41,707 nucleotides of DNA from Thermomicrobiales bacterium (GTDB lineage Bacteria; Chloroflexota; Chloroflexia; Thermomicrobiales; UBA6265), in contig JAGQGU010000065.1 in assembly GCA_020432165.1 (NCBI GenBank), positions 1 through 41,707 of the forward strand. Direction: 5' to 3'. This document shows, piece after piece, positions 16,197 through 24,982 of the stretch. Position numbers and translations under genes: made by a program. The notes under the pieces were generated by a model, which was not told the DNA's origin, did not search any database, and saw only the letters and a list, made by a program, of their open reading frames with translations. Positions within the stretch are counted from its first letter, which is position 1; every line of letters starts with the position of its first letter.

Positions 16197-17297
16197 CTAC
16201 AACGAGGATGTGATCGCTATCGAATCGCCGGTTGTCAGCGATTCACCTGCCGCGAGCATGATTTCGAGCACGTGCTCGGCGTGCGCTGCAGTCAGAACGT
16301 TATCCGTACCATTGGTCATCACATCGATCGCGTGCAAAATGCCGCTCTCCAGAATGCCATCGACCTCAATGGGGTTCGGCAACGGGCTATCGTTATTCCA
16401 GCCCTCGGCTTCTCCACCCTCGGATTCATCCCGGACGTAGATATCGGTTGTGCCGTTGCCTTCGTACCACTGATGCTGACCGATCGAGACAGCACCCATC
16501 GATCCGTAGATCTCAAACATCGCGGACTTCGTGGCCGGCATCGCGAACGTATTGAAGAGGTTCGCGCTCCGGTTGTTATCGAAGGTGAGATTGATGCTGT
16601 AGAGATCCGGTGCCTGCACCTCAATCTCTTCACCGAAGAACTTCGGCTGCAGCAGTTTGCGCGTCGGATTCATGATGCCGCCGACCGCGCTCACCGTTCG
16701 GGCCGGGCCGAAGAGACCAGTCAACGCATGCAGCTGATAGACACCGAGGTCGATGAGTGGCCCGACCTTGGGGGTGTAGAAGACGCGCGGATCGCCGGAG
16801 TAGGTCCTCCAGCTGGCCGGACCCATACCGCCGATCTGCCCCTTGATGAAATACGGATTCCCGATTGCGCCGGAGTAGATGAACTCCTTCAACCACATGA
16901 AGCGACCGGTCACCATCATCGCCGGGGCGCAGAAGAAATGCAGTCCCTTTGATTCTGCCAGAGCAACGAGTGCTTCGGCATCCCCAAGGGTGGAAGCAAT
17001 CGGCTTCTCGGAATAGACGCTGTATCCGGCCTCAAGTGCCTTGGATGTGATCTCGCGATGCAGCGGAGCTGGCGTCAGATTAAAGACCAAATCCATCTTC
17101 TCGGCATCGTGCGCTACAAACGCGTCGTAATCTGTGTATGGCGCAGCATCCGGAAAGAATGCCAGCGCATCATCGACCCGGCTGGGTACGATATCGAACA
17201 CCGCGACCACCCTGGCGCGATCGGCCAGTGCTTTCAACCCTGGCATGTAGGAGTGTGTGGCCACATCGCCACACCCGATGATTCCAATGTTCAGCAC
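16197..17297 (-). CDS. Gfo/Idh/MocA family sugar dehydrogenase
   Basis: This 366-residue NAD(P)-dependent oxidoreductase has an N-terminal Rossmann domain with GIIGCGDVA (residues 5-13) and the conserved EKP at 97-99 that contacts the nicotinamide and substrate. The C-terminal beta-sheet domain follows, including GPASWRTYSGDP and VGPLIDLGVYQLHAL, where the Asp and His of the latter are the usual catalytic region. The family oxidises hydroxyls of sugars, inositols and related compounds. The start is GTG at 17297, with an adjacent TTG at 17300 as alternative; AAGGGAA precedes both. It lies 60 bp after the ATPase gene and 28 bp before the isomerase, inside the lacI operon. Confidence 0.92.
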   Translation of the reverse strand: MLNIGIIGCGDVATHSYMPGLKALADRARVVAVFDIVPSRVDDALAFFPDAAPYTDYDAFVAHDAEKMDLVFNLTPAPLHREITSKALEAGYSVYSEKPIASTLGDAEALVALAESKGLHFFCAPAMMVTGRFMWLKEFIYSGAIGNPYFIKGQIGGMGPASWRTYSGDPRVFYTPKVGPLIDLGVYQLHALTGLFGPARTVSAVGGIMNPTRKLLQPKFFGEEIEVQAPDLYSINLTFDNNRSANLFNTFAMPATKSAMFEIYGSMGAVSIGQHQWYEGNGTTDIYVRDESEGGEAEGWNNDSPLPNPIEVDGILESGILHAIDVMTNGTDNVLTAAHAEHVLEIMLAAGESLTTGDSIAITSSL

Positions 17298-17357
17298 CAA
17301 TCATTCCCTTTCGGAACATTCGTCGTGTCCGGGCACCATCGCCACGGAACTCACTCG

Positions 17358-18383
17358 TTAGCCTACGGAGTTTGCCGCCGTTGGCAAGGGGGAAACACCC
17401 CCATCTCCATATAAATGGCATCGTACCCAATGATTCGGTGCAATGGTGACCGCATTCGGCATCACCTCGCGACAAACCGGCATCACATGCGGACACCGTG
17501 CCGCAAAGGGGCACCCTGGTGGTGGATCGATCAACGAAGGAATCTCACCACGCGCCACCGTCTCCTGCGTGCGCAAGCCCGCGTGCGGATTCGGCACTGC
17601 ACTCAGCAGCAACCGCGTGTAGGGGTGAGCGGGTTCGTGCACAAGCTCATCACTCGGCGCACCCTCCACCATGCGGCCAGCGTACATCACGTTCGTGTGA
17701 TCGCTGATATAACGGGCACTGGCGATATCGTGCGTAATATAGAGGAAGCTCAGCCCGCTATCATCAGCCAATCGCTTCATCAGGTTCAGCACACCCACAC
17801 GGATCGAAACATCCAGCATCGAAACCGGCTCGTCCGCCAAAATCACCTTCGGCTCCACCGAAAGCGCCCGCGCGAAACCAACACGTTGACGCTGGCCACC
17901 AGAAAGTTCATACGGGAACTTCTCGGCAGTTTCCTCAGCAGGCCCAAGGCCGACCGTGTTCAGCAAATCAAGCACGCGCTCCCGCAGCTCTTTACGCCCG
18001 GAGACCTTCTTGTGAATCAGCAGCGGTCGTTCGATGTGGTAACCGATGGTGTGAGCAGGATTCAGCGATCCAAATGGATCCTGAAAAACCATCTGCACAT
18101 CACCGCGGTAATCCAGCGATGCACCTCGCGGTTGCGATTTGAGTACATCCGTGCCGTTGTAGATCACCTCGCCGCTGGTTGGCTCGATCAATCTCGAGAT
18201 CAACCGCGCTGTGGTGCTCTTGCCAGAACCCGATTCGCCCACCAATGTCACGATCTCAGTACGCGGAATGCTAAAGGTCACATCCTCCACCGCGTGCACC
18301 TTGCGGGCATCTCGCATTCCGCCCATGGGGAAGTGCTTGGTCAGGTGCTGTACATCCAGCACCAAATCTCGCTGCTCACTCAT
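17358..18383 (-). CDS. Opp/Dpp-type ABC transporter ATP-binding protein (OppF-like)
   Basis: The 341-residue ATPase has Walker A GESGSGKST at residues 49-57, signature LSGGQRQRV and Walker B VILADEPVSMLD. It also has the C-terminal Opp/Dpp extension with a cysteine motif, CPFAARCPHVMPVC, expected to bind an iron-sulfur cluster. It pairs with the OppD-like subunit to power uptake. The ATG at 18383 overlaps the OppD stop in an ATGA arrangement, so translation is coupled. In Opp-family sugar importers of thermophiles such as Thermotoga the same ATPases serve oligosaccharides, which fits the LacI and dehydrogenase context here. Confidence 0.93.
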   Translation of the reverse strand: MSEQRDLVLDVQHLTKHFPMGGMRDARKVHAVEDVTFSIPRTEIVTLVGESGSGKSTTARLISRLIEPTSGEVIYNGTDVLKSQPRGASLDYRGDVQMVFQDPFGSLNPAHTIGYHIERPLLIHKKVSGRKELRERVLDLLNTVGLGPAEETAEKFPYELSGGQRQRVGFARALSVEPKVILADEPVSMLDVSIRVGVLNLMKRLADDSGLSFLYITHDIASARYISDHTNVMYAGRMVEGAPSDELVHEPAHPYTRLLLSAVPNPHAGLRTQETVARGEIPSLIDPPPGCPFAARCPHVMPVCREVMPNAVTIAPNHWVRCHLYGDGGVSPLPTAANSVG

Positions 18384-19402
18384 TGCGCAGATCCTTCCGG
18401 TGTGGTGTGCAGATGACACGCCACAAAGTGATTCGGTCGTACTTCTATCAATGGCGGGTGAATGCTATCGCACGGACCAAATCGATGCGGACAACGCGGA
18501 TGGAAGCGACACCCACTCGGCGGTGAGATCAGATCCGGTGGTGAACCCGGAATACCCTCCAACCGCTTGCGTGGACCGGTCAACGCCGGGAACGACGCCA
18601 TCAGTCCCTGCGTATAAGGGTGGAGCGGATTCTCAAAGAGCTCCCGGCTCGGTGCCATCTCCACGATCTCGCCACCATACATGATGGCGATGCGATCAGA
18701 GATCTCAACCAGCAAACTCATATCGTGAGTGATGAAGAGGATGCTAAAGCCAAACTGCTCGCGCAGCTCGGTGATTTTGGCAAGAATCTCCCGCTGCACA
18801 ACCACATCAAGAGCAGTGGTTGGCTCATCCATGATCATCAGCGGTGGCTGCAATGCCAGCGCGATCGCGATGACCGCGCGCTGCCGCATACCACCAGACA
18901 ACTGATGGGGATAACTATCGATGCGATCGGCTTCGATGCCGACGATGCGGAGCATCTCCTTGGCTTGTTCGCGCGCCTGCTGCTCGCTAATCTTCCGGTG
19001 CGCCAAAATGGCATCGATGATCTGATCGCCAACCGTCATCACCGGATTGAGCGAGTTCATGGCACTCTGGAAGACCATCGAGACCTCGTCCCAACGGAAA
19101 TCCCGAATCTGCTTGTCGCTCATTTGAAGAACATCTTTGCCTTCGATGAGCACCTTGCCGCCAGTGATAATGGCCGGTGGCTGCAGAATGCGCATAATCG
19201 CTTGCGCGATTGTGCTCTTGCCCGAGCCGGATTCTCCCGCCAGGCCAACAACCTCGCCCTTACCGATGCTGAAGGAGACACCATCGACCGCTCGCACCGA
19301 GCCACGACCCGCCAGGTATTCCACCTGGAGGTTATCGATCTCGATGAGGGGGACAAAGTTTCCGGGTACAGCCCGTATACCGCGTTTAACGTCTGTGCTC
19401 AT
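18380..19402 (-). CDS. Opp/Dpp-type ABC transporter ATP-binding protein (OppD-like)
   Basis: This 340-residue ATPase carries Walker A GESGSGKST (residues 56-64), LSGGMRQRAVIAIAL and LMIMDEPTTALDVV. The C-terminal CRFHPRCPHRFGPC motif, with four cysteines, is typical of OppD/DppD. It forms the heterodimeric motor with the next product. An N-terminal extension of about 17 residues precedes the ATPase core. The gene starts 1 bp after the permease stop, with AAGG overlapping that stop. Confidence 0.93.
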   Translation of the reverse strand: MSTDVKRGIRAVPGNFVPLIEIDNLQVEYLAGRGSVRAVDGVSFSIGKGEVVGLAGESGSGKSTIAQAIMRILQPPAIITGGKVLIEGKDVLQMSDKQIRDFRWDEVSMVFQSAMNSLNPVMTVGDQIIDAILAHRKISEQQAREQAKEMLRIVGIEADRIDSYPHQLSGGMRQRAVIAIALALQPPLMIMDEPTTALDVVVQREILAKITELREQFGFSILFITHDMSLLVEISDRIAIMYGGEIVEMAPSRELFENPLHPYTQGLMASFPALTGPRKRLEGIPGSPPDLISPPSGCRFHPRCPHRFGPCDSIHPPLIEVRPNHFVACHLHTTPEGSAQ

Positions 19403-19403
19403 C

Positions 19404-20429
19404 TTAGCCTTCCGTCCCTTCCATCAGAACCGGGGTAGCACGGCTCTTGCGCACCTTCGCAGGCTGACCCTTGAGTATCTGCGCTGTCTGACGTTGAGAG
19501 CGAAGACGTGGATTCGTTACTTCATCAATCGCGTAGTTGATCATCGAGAATCCGAAGGCAACCAGGGCGATGCTGAGTCCGGAGGGAATCAACGTCCACC
19601 AGGCACCCACCAACATGGCGCTATTGTTCTGCGCCCAGTAGAGGTTGTTGCCCCAGCTGATATTGCTTGGATTACCGAGTCCCAGGAACTCAAGACCAGC
19701 CTGGGCACCGATGGCGTAGTTCACCGCTCCGAAGAATCCGGCGACAACAATACTCATCATGTTCGGCAGAATCTCCCGCAGCATGATGCGCAGTTTGCCC
19801 TCACCAACGGTGACCGCGGAGGCAACGAAGTCCTTCTCACGCAGGGACATCGTTTGCGATCGCAGCACGCGCGCTCCCCACGCCCAACCGGTCACAGAGA
19901 GAACGAAGATGATCGACCAGAATCCTGCCGGCAAGAATGCTGCCAGCACGATCAGGAGTGGCAAACCAGGAATGATCAGCACGATATTGATCACGGTCGA
20001 GAGGAAATCATCCACACGACCACGCATATACCCAGCAGTCATGCCGATGAGGATACCAATGACGGTGACGATCGCTCCCACGATAAAACCTGTGGCGAGT
20101 GAGGAACGCGCACCAACAACCGTCTGCGAAAGGACATCCTTACCGTAGCCATCGGTGCCGAACCAATGCTCCCATGAAGGTGGCATATGCCGTCGTGCCA
20201 CGATCTCAGTGGGATCGTAGGGCACCAGGTATGGACCAATAGCCGCGACCAAGACGTAAAAGACAACAATGAATGCGCCAATGGATGCCTTGCGATTCTG
20301 CAAAAGCAATCCGACAACGCCAGAGGCACGTTTCGCCTTACGAACCGGCTGATTCTTTGGCCCTTCCGGCGACGTCGCCGCAGCCTCGGTCTGCGCATTA
20401 CTGAGAGTGGTGTTCAGACTCGAACTCAT
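19404..20429 (-). CDS. Opp/Dpp-type ABC transporter permease (DppC-like)
   Basis: The 341-residue membrane protein has a cytoplasmic N-terminus rich in Ala/Thr/Lys (about 40 residues) and then six predicted membrane helices. HWFGTDGYGKDVLSQTVVGARSSL is the hallmark periplasmic/first-loop motif of the DppC family. The EAA-like coupling loop appears as REKDFVASAVTVGEGKLRIMLREILPNM. It pairs with the DppB-like protein encoded 8 bp upstream to form the channel. The family is called peptide/nickel, yet many members in Chloroflexota and Thermotogota move sugars. Confidence 0.93.
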   Translation of the reverse strand: MSSSLNTTLSNAQTEAAATSPEGPKNQPVRKAKRASGVVGLLLQNRKASIGAFIVVFYVLVAAIGPYLVPYDPTEIVARRHMPPSWEHWFGTDGYGKDVLSQTVVGARSSLATGFIVGAIVTVIGILIGMTAGYMRGRVDDFLSTVINIVLIIPGLPLLIVLAAFLPAGFWSIIFVLSVTGWAWGARVLRSQTMSLREKDFVASAVTVGEGKLRIMLREILPNMMSIVVAGFFGAVNYAIGAQAGLEFLGLGNPSNISWGNNLYWAQNNSAMLVGAWWTLIPSGLSIALVAFGFSMINYAIDEVTNPRLRSQRQTAQILKGQPAKVRKSRATPVLMEGTEG

Positions 20430-20437
20430 AATGTGCC

Positions 20438-21421
20438 CTACCCCTCACGAATGCGCGGATCGAGCCGCACGTACAGAATATCGATGATGAAGTTCGCGAT
20501 GAGCACCGCAAAGGTGATCATCATGAACAATCCTTGCATCAACGGGTAGTCGAGATTCCGGACTGAGCTAATCAGCAGGTATCCGAGACCCGGATAGGCA
20601 AAGACCATCTCGGTGAAGAGTGAGCCACTAAGAATGAAACCAAGGCTCATACCAAATGAGGTCAGGGTCGGCAGCATGGCATTGCGTGCGCCGTAGCCAA
20701 ACATCACTCTACGGCTACCAAGACCCTTGGCCTCGGCCATGGTCACATAATCCTCGGAGAGGATAGCGATCATGGTATTGCGCATGCCGAGCAACCACCC
20801 ACCGATCGAAACGATCACGATGGATATCACCGGCAGAATCATGTGTCCGATGACGCTGGAAATGAATGACCAGGAGAAGTTCGGCGAAAGATCGGTATTG
20901 TAGGCGTGTCTCGCCGGGAACCAGTTGAAATGGAACGCAAACGCAAAGAGCAGCAATGGTGCGATCCAGAAATACGGAAGTGAACCGAGGAAGACGAAGA
21001 CGGGCGGCGTAACGTTATCCATCCAGCTGCCGCGCTTCCAGGCACCGATCACGCCCAAAACACTGCCGATACCAAAGCTGATCAGCAAGGCTGTGCCCAT
21101 CAGGATGATGGTCCAGATCAGGCCGGTGCGAATTACCTCGCTCACCGCCGCCGGGAACCACGACGTCGAAACGCCGAACTCCCCTCGGAGAATATTACGC
21201 ATGTATCCAAAGTACTGAACGATGAGGGGATCGTCCGAAACGCCATAGGCTTTCATCATTGCCTCGATTGTTTCTGGACGAATATCTCCCTGACCGCGAA
21301 GCTTTGCCAGCAATACTGATCCGGGATCGCCGGGCATCATCCGCGGCAAGAAGAAGTTGAGCGTAATGGAGGCCCATGCTGCGATCAGATAAAAGATCGC
21401 CCTCCGGATGATATAGCTCAT
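20438..21421 (-). CDS. Opp/Dpp-type ABC transporter permease (DppB-like)
   Basis: This 327-residue permease opens with MSYIIRRAIFYLIAAWASITLNFFLPRMMPGDP, the DppB first helix plus its conserved M-P-G-D-P motif. Its coupling loop is LSEDYVTMAEAKGLGSRRVMFGYGARNAMLP. About six membrane helices are expected. It follows the substrate-binding gene after an 86-bp gap that holds a stem-loop (21464-21491), a layout often used to make more binding protein than permease. Confidence 0.93.
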   Translation of the reverse strand: MSYIIRRAIFYLIAAWASITLNFFLPRMMPGDPGSVLLAKLRGQGDIRPETIEAMMKAYGVSDDPLIVQYFGYMRNILRGEFGVSTSWFPAAVSEVIRTGLIWTIILMGTALLISFGIGSVLGVIGAWKRGSWMDNVTPPVFVFLGSLPYFWIAPLLLFAFAFHFNWFPARHAYNTDLSPNFSWSFISSVIGHMILPVISIVIVSIGGWLLGMRNTMIAILSEDYVTMAEAKGLGSRRVMFGYGARNAMLPTLTSFGMSLGFILSGSLFTEMVFAYPGLGYLLISSVRNLDYPLMQGLFMMITFAVLIANFIIDILYVRLDPRIREG

Positions 21422-21463
21422 AGAGTTTCCATTTCCGGGTTCCCACCAAACACGAAACGGGCT

Positions 21464-21491
21464 GAGAGCGCCGCGTTACCGCGACGCTCTC
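21464..21491 (-). terminator. Intercistronic stem-loop after the substrate-binding gene
   Basis: A 12-bp stem (one G-T pair) with a GTAA tetraloop lies between the binding-protein stop and the permease start. On the minus strand it is followed by AGCCCGTTTCG rather than a clean T run. It therefore more likely stabilises the upstream message or causes partial termination than full termination. Confidence 0.6.
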
Positions 21492-21507
21492 AACTATACA
21501 GTACACA

Positions 21508-23358
21508 TTACGCAGCTGGTGTTGCGCTCGATGTGTAGGGATCTGCCTCCATCGGCACATTGCCCTCGCCTTCCGGCGCGGCGGGTGCCCATCCATCCGG
21601 CTGCGATCCAGCCGGGTAGACCGTGTTCAGGATGATGGCCAGAATGGCCTGCCATGGCGAAAGTTCGCTGTACTGATCATCCTTGTTCGGGAAACCTTCG
21701 AACCGCTGGGTGTTGAACTGACCCCACATCGGTCCCGGGAAGAGCGGTGCGCAAGGAGCGAGCTCTGCGAATCGCTTCTGCATCTGCGCGAAGATCGCAT
21801 TCTGCTCTTCCGTATCAGAAACTGCCATCGCCTGGTCGATCAGCGCATCGACGTCTGCATCCTTGGAGCGGATCCAGTTCTCACCGGCTCGGTTGTCACC
21901 GATCGGATAGTAGGATCGTTCGCTCATCAGGGAGCGGAAGTGATTCAGCTGGGTTGGACCCTGGAAGCCCCAACCGATGGTCATGGTGAAGTTGCCGAGC
22001 GAGAGACGCTCGAACCATGGGGTGTAGTCGTACGGGGTAACAACAGCCTCGATACCAACTTCCTTCAGATGACCAGCCATCAACTCGCAGCTCTGAACCC
22101 AGTCGGACCAACCGGAGACCACATTGAGCTCGTAGCTCATCTTGTTACCATCCGGGCCAACACGCCAGTCGCCATCCTTGGTCAGGCCAGCTTCATCCAG
22201 CAGTCGATTGGCTTCGTCCACATTACGAGTGGTCCAGCCGGCATTCTTGGCTTCTTCATCCTTGACCGAATCAAACGCATCGGAAAGACCGGTGGTATCC
22301 GCCGGATGGGTGTAGTCGTACATAGCGATATTCACGATCTGATCGCGATCAAGCGCCATGCTCACGGCCTTGCGTACGTTCGGATCATCGAACGGTGCAA
22401 CTTCGTGGTTCATGTACAACGCCACCACGGCACCCGTGGATGGGAAGAAGTAGCCGAAGTGATCCGGATCCTTGGCGACATAGACATTGTCGATGTCAGG
22501 AATGAAGTTTCCACCCCAATCGACTTCGCCGTTCAACCATGCCAGGTAGATGGAATCGTTGCTGGGGAAGGCCGGCATACGCAGACCCGGAATGTACGGG
22601 CGTCCTTCCTGCCAGTAGTTTTCGTTGGCCTTCAGCTCATAGATCTGGGCCTCGAAGCGATCCAGCATCCAGGCACCGGTACCAACTGGCGTCTCATTGG
22701 TGAAGGTCACCGGATCATCAACCGTGCTCCAGATATGCTCTGGCACAATCACCTGACCACCAACCTCGTAAACGGAGGTGGTGTTGATGGTGTGGAAGAG
22801 GAACTGGACGGTGTAGTCATCGACCTTAACGATGTCATCGATATTCTGCAGCGCAGTACGGCCACCGTTGCCCGCGAGGGAATCGTTGCTCTGGAGCAGT
22901 TTCCAGGTGTACACCACGTCGTCGGCATTGAATGCTTCACCGTCATTCCAGGTGATGCCTTCGCGCAGCTTGAAAGTCAGCACGGAGCTATCGGCATTGA
23001 AGCCCCAGCTCGTGGCCAGCCATGGTGTAGCCGTATTGGTGAGCGCATTCCAGACGAAAAGCTGCTCGTAGATACCGAACTGGGACAACCAGCGGATGGA
23101 ACCACCGGCCGGGCCAAGCGGATTGAAGTTCTGGATGTAGGTCGCCTGCTGCTCATTGTTGCAAGTCAGGTAACCCTTCTCGCTGGCGCTCTGGGCAGCT
23201 ACAAGACGAGCACCAAGTGTTGCGGAGCCCGTGGCCACCGCCAGACTGGCTACGCTGGCGCCCGCGCCGAGCACGGCGAAGCGCTTGCCGAGTTCACGTC
23301 GGCTGATCTTCCCTTGCTCAAAGTCCTGAACGATTGAGAGAATCTTTGACTCACGCAT
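21508..23358 (-). CDS. Extracellular solute-binding protein family 5 (Opp-type)
   Basis: The 616-residue protein is the ligand-capturing part of the importer. After a twin-arginine-like leader (SRRELGKRFAVLGAGAS, Arg pair at 20-21) comes the SBP_bac_5 fold. It shows LTFKLREGITWNDGEAFNADDVVYTWKLL, VPEHIW, a later DPNVRKAVSMALDRDQIV and ending in an acidic/Thr-Ala tail. Family 5 members bind peptides, nickel or oligosaccharides; the operon favours an oligosaccharide. AGGGAGT precedes the ATG at 23358. It starts 58 bp after lacI, on the same transcript by arrangement. Confidence 0.93.
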   Translation of the reverse strand: MRESKILSIVQDFEQGKISRRELGKRFAVLGAGASVASLAVATGSATLGARLVAAQSASEKGYLTCNNEQQATYIQNFNPLGPAGGSIRWLSQFGIYEQLFVWNALTNTATPWLATSWGFNADSSVLTFKLREGITWNDGEAFNADDVVYTWKLLQSNDSLAGNGGRTALQNIDDIVKVDDYTVQFLFHTINTTSVYEVGGQVIVPEHIWSTVDDPVTFTNETPVGTGAWMLDRFEAQIYELKANENYWQEGRPYIPGLRMPAFPSNDSIYLAWLNGEVDWGGNFIPDIDNVYVAKDPDHFGYFFPSTGAVVALYMNHEVAPFDDPNVRKAVSMALDRDQIVNIAMYDYTHPADTTGLSDAFDSVKDEEAKNAGWTTRNVDEANRLLDEAGLTKDGDWRVGPDGNKMSYELNVVSGWSDWVQSCELMAGHLKEVGIEAVVTPYDYTPWFERLSLGNFTMTIGWGFQGPTQLNHFRSLMSERSYYPIGDNRAGENWIRSKDADVDALIDQAMAVSDTEEQNAIFAQMQKRFAELAPCAPLFPGPMWGQFNTQRFEGFPNKDDQYSELSPWQAILAIILNTVYPAGSQPDGWAPAAPEGEGNVPMEADPYTSSATPAA

Positions 23359-23416
23359 GATGGTACTCCCTGGGCAAATCCGCCCAATCAAAGAAAACGC
23401 AAAGCTACGATCCTGT

Positions 23417-24439
23417 TTATTCCGCGGCACCTCCTTGCATTGAGATAGCTGTCAACTCGCCACACGATCCGCGGGAGATCAACTCCGTATCCAGCACGAT
23501 GCATTCGCCCGGTGGCGAGCGACCTTCGACCCGGTCGATGAGGAGACGTACGGCATGACCAGCCAACAATGTGGTGTGCTGGACCAAACTGGTCAGCTCC
23601 AGGCGACGGCTGGTATCGGTATCGAAATCGTCAAATGAGATCAGGCAGACATCTGTTGGAATACGCAGACCTGCTTCGGTGATGACACGGTGAGCCACCG
23701 GTGCCAACCATCCATTGATGGTGAAGACGGCATCGAACTCTTTTCGGGCAAATTCTTTCCGCAGCATCTCATCGGCGGATGAAACCGAGTGGTCGGTAAT
23801 CAACATGCCCGCCGCAGGGAAAATGTCATGGAAGCCCTGCAATCGGCGTCGAGTTGGTACATGCTCCAACGCGGCGGCAACGATGAGTGGTCGCGATGCA
23901 CCGGCCGAACGCAGCATCTCCGCGGCCATCGCACCACCGCGACGGTTGTCGTTATCAACCCAGGCGGTGTGCGGATAGTCGGATTCACAAAGATGGACAA
24001 CCGGGACACCGGCATCCAGAAGCGGGCCGGAGAGATGATCGCGATAGCTGTGCTGGAGGACAAGGAGTCCATCCACGCGATGAGAATCAATGAACTGAGA
24101 GAGCACACGCTGACCGGCACCCGGCGCAAACGTGTCCTCCATGATGAGCATGAGACTCTGGCCAGCATCGCGGGCGGCCGCGAGGACCGCCTGAATGATG
24201 ATGGCGTACCAGGCATCGACGTGATAGTCAGCAAAGTCCTCGGGCACAACCAGACCGATCGCGCGAGAACGGTGAGACGCCAAAGCACGGGCAGCGGCAT
24301 TGGGTCGATAACCCACAGCATCAATCGTCTCCTGTACGCGAGTGCGTACCCGAGCACTGACACGAGGGTCATTATTGACAACTCGAGAAACGGTGGAACG
24401 GGAGACGCCAGCTAACTTGGCGATATCCTCCAGGTTCAT
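23417..24439 (-). CDS. LacI-family transcriptional repressor
   Basis: This 340-residue regulator has the N-terminal LacI helix-turn-helix and hinge helix: NLEDIAKLAGVSRSTVSRVVNND (residues 2-24) and the YRPNAAARALASHRSRAIGLVVP hinge. A periplasmic-binding-protein-like effector domain follows. The hinge leucine in ALASHRS is in the minor-groove-inserting position. GAGGGTGG precedes the ATG at 24439. Its own promoter overlaps or adjoins a perfect TGGGAGCGCTCCCA operator, so it likely represses itself and the importer operon until a sugar, possibly a cello-oligosaccharide, binds. Confidence 0.93.
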   Translation of the reverse strand: MNLEDIAKLAGVSRSTVSRVVNNDPRVSARVRTRVQETIDAVGYRPNAAARALASHRSRAIGLVVPEDFADYHVDAWYAIIIQAVLAAARDAGQSLMLIMEDTFAPGAGQRVLSQFIDSHRVDGLLVLQHSYRDHLSGPLLDAGVPVVHLCESDYPHTAWVDNDNRRGGAMAAEMLRSAGASRPLIVAAALEHVPTRRRLQGFHDIFPAAGMLITDHSVSSADEMLRKEFARKEFDAVFTINGWLAPVAHRVITEAGLRIPTDVCLISFDDFDTDTSRRLELTSLVQHTTLLAGHAVRLLIDRVEGRSPPGECIVLDTELISRGSCGELTAISMQGGAAE

Positions 24440-24465
24440 ATAACCACCCTCTATGCGCGTCCATC

Positions 24466-24479
24466 TGGGAGCGCTCCCA
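24466..24479. promoter_or_regulatory. LacI-family operator TGGGAGCGCTCCCA
   Basis: This perfect 14-bp palindrome with a central CG equals the CelR operator described in Thermobifida and matches the general LacI-family pattern. It lies 27 bp before the lacI ATG and about 6 bp past the expected transcript start, a position suited to repression by blocking. No second copy was seen in the operon. Confidence 0.9.
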
Positions 24480-24491
24480 CTGCATGAAGCA

Positions 24492-24520
24492 AGCATACGC
24501 ATCCAGAATACAGATGTCAA
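24492..24520 (-). promoter_or_regulatory. Near-consensus sigma-70 promoter of the lacI operon
   Basis: On the minus strand TTGACA (24515-24520) and TATGCT (24492-24497) are separated by exactly 17 bp. The transcript should begin near 24485, just upstream of the operator. Confidence 0.85.
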
Positions 24521-24527
24521 CCATTGA

Positions 24528-24555
24528 TTGTATGCAGTATCTGGTACGCTAAATG
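24528..24555 (+). promoter_or_regulatory. Possible promoter of the small membrane protein gene
   Basis: TTGTAT (24528-24533) and TAAATG (24550-24555) with a 16-bp spacer lie 27 bp before the ATG at 24583. It is close to the lacI promoter in divergent orientation, so LacI might also affect it, though the operator is not within it. Confidence 0.4.
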
Positions 24556-24582
24556 TACGGAGATCTCTGTGAGGGGAAGAAT

Positions 24583-24927
24583 ATGACGTCGCAAAAGCCA
24601 CGAACCGTGCCGCAATATCGCCTCACTGTCATCATGGTTCACGCCATGATCCTGATAACTACGGCGGGAATCGGCATAATGACTGGCTCACTGTTCGGTA
24701 CCAGTTCTTTTCTCAGTTGGCTCACAGTACTTTTGCCATGGTTTGTCATCACCTGGTCGTTGACCGAGATGAAACCACGGATACGTGAGTTAGGCTATTG
24801 GGTCCTGGCGATCATCACCATCCCGTTTGTTGTATTGGGAGCGTTCTCAGGATGGGGAATGCTCTTTATGCTGGGGATGGTTTTCCTGATATTCGGCGCA
24901 TGGATGGAACGCGAGCGTGCAGGATAA
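24583..24927 (+). CDS. Small four-helix membrane protein of unknown function
   Basis: I do not recognise this 114-residue protein. After a basic N-terminus (SQKPRTVPQYR) there are four hydrophobic segments: about residues 15-38 (VIMVHAMILITTAGIGI), 44-61 (LTVLLPWFVITWSL), 70-90 (GYWVLAIITIPFVVLGAF) and 90-107 (MLFMLGMVFLIFGAWM). The ends favour a cytoplasmic N- and C-terminus. GAGGGGAAG precedes the ATG at 24583. It is divergent from lacI and convergent with hemQ, and a shared terminator follows its stop directly. Confidence 0.75.
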   Translation: MTSQKPRTVPQYRLTVIMVHAMILITTAGIGIMTGSLFGTSSFLSWLTVLLPWFVITWSLTEMKPRIRELGYWVLAIITIPFVVLGAFSGWGMLFMLGMVFLIFGAWMERERAG

Positions 24928-24957
24928 AGCCCCGGAAGCAACGTCGCCCACGGGGCT
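24928..24957. terminator. Bidirectional terminator between convergent genes
   Basis: AGCCCCG (24928-24934) pairs with CGGGGCT (24951-24957) around a 16-nt loop. The minus-strand tail is TTTATCC and the plus-strand tail CTAAG. It lies between the membrane-protein stop and the hemQ stop, and is better for hemQ. Confidence 0.6.
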
Positions 24958-24982
24958 CTAAGATGTTTACATAACTAAATGG

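Noticed and set aside
21940-23337. 465-codon open frame on the plus strand opposite the binding protein
   Set aside because: Antisense shadow; composition is atypical and the minus-strand gene matches family 5 binding proteins throughout.
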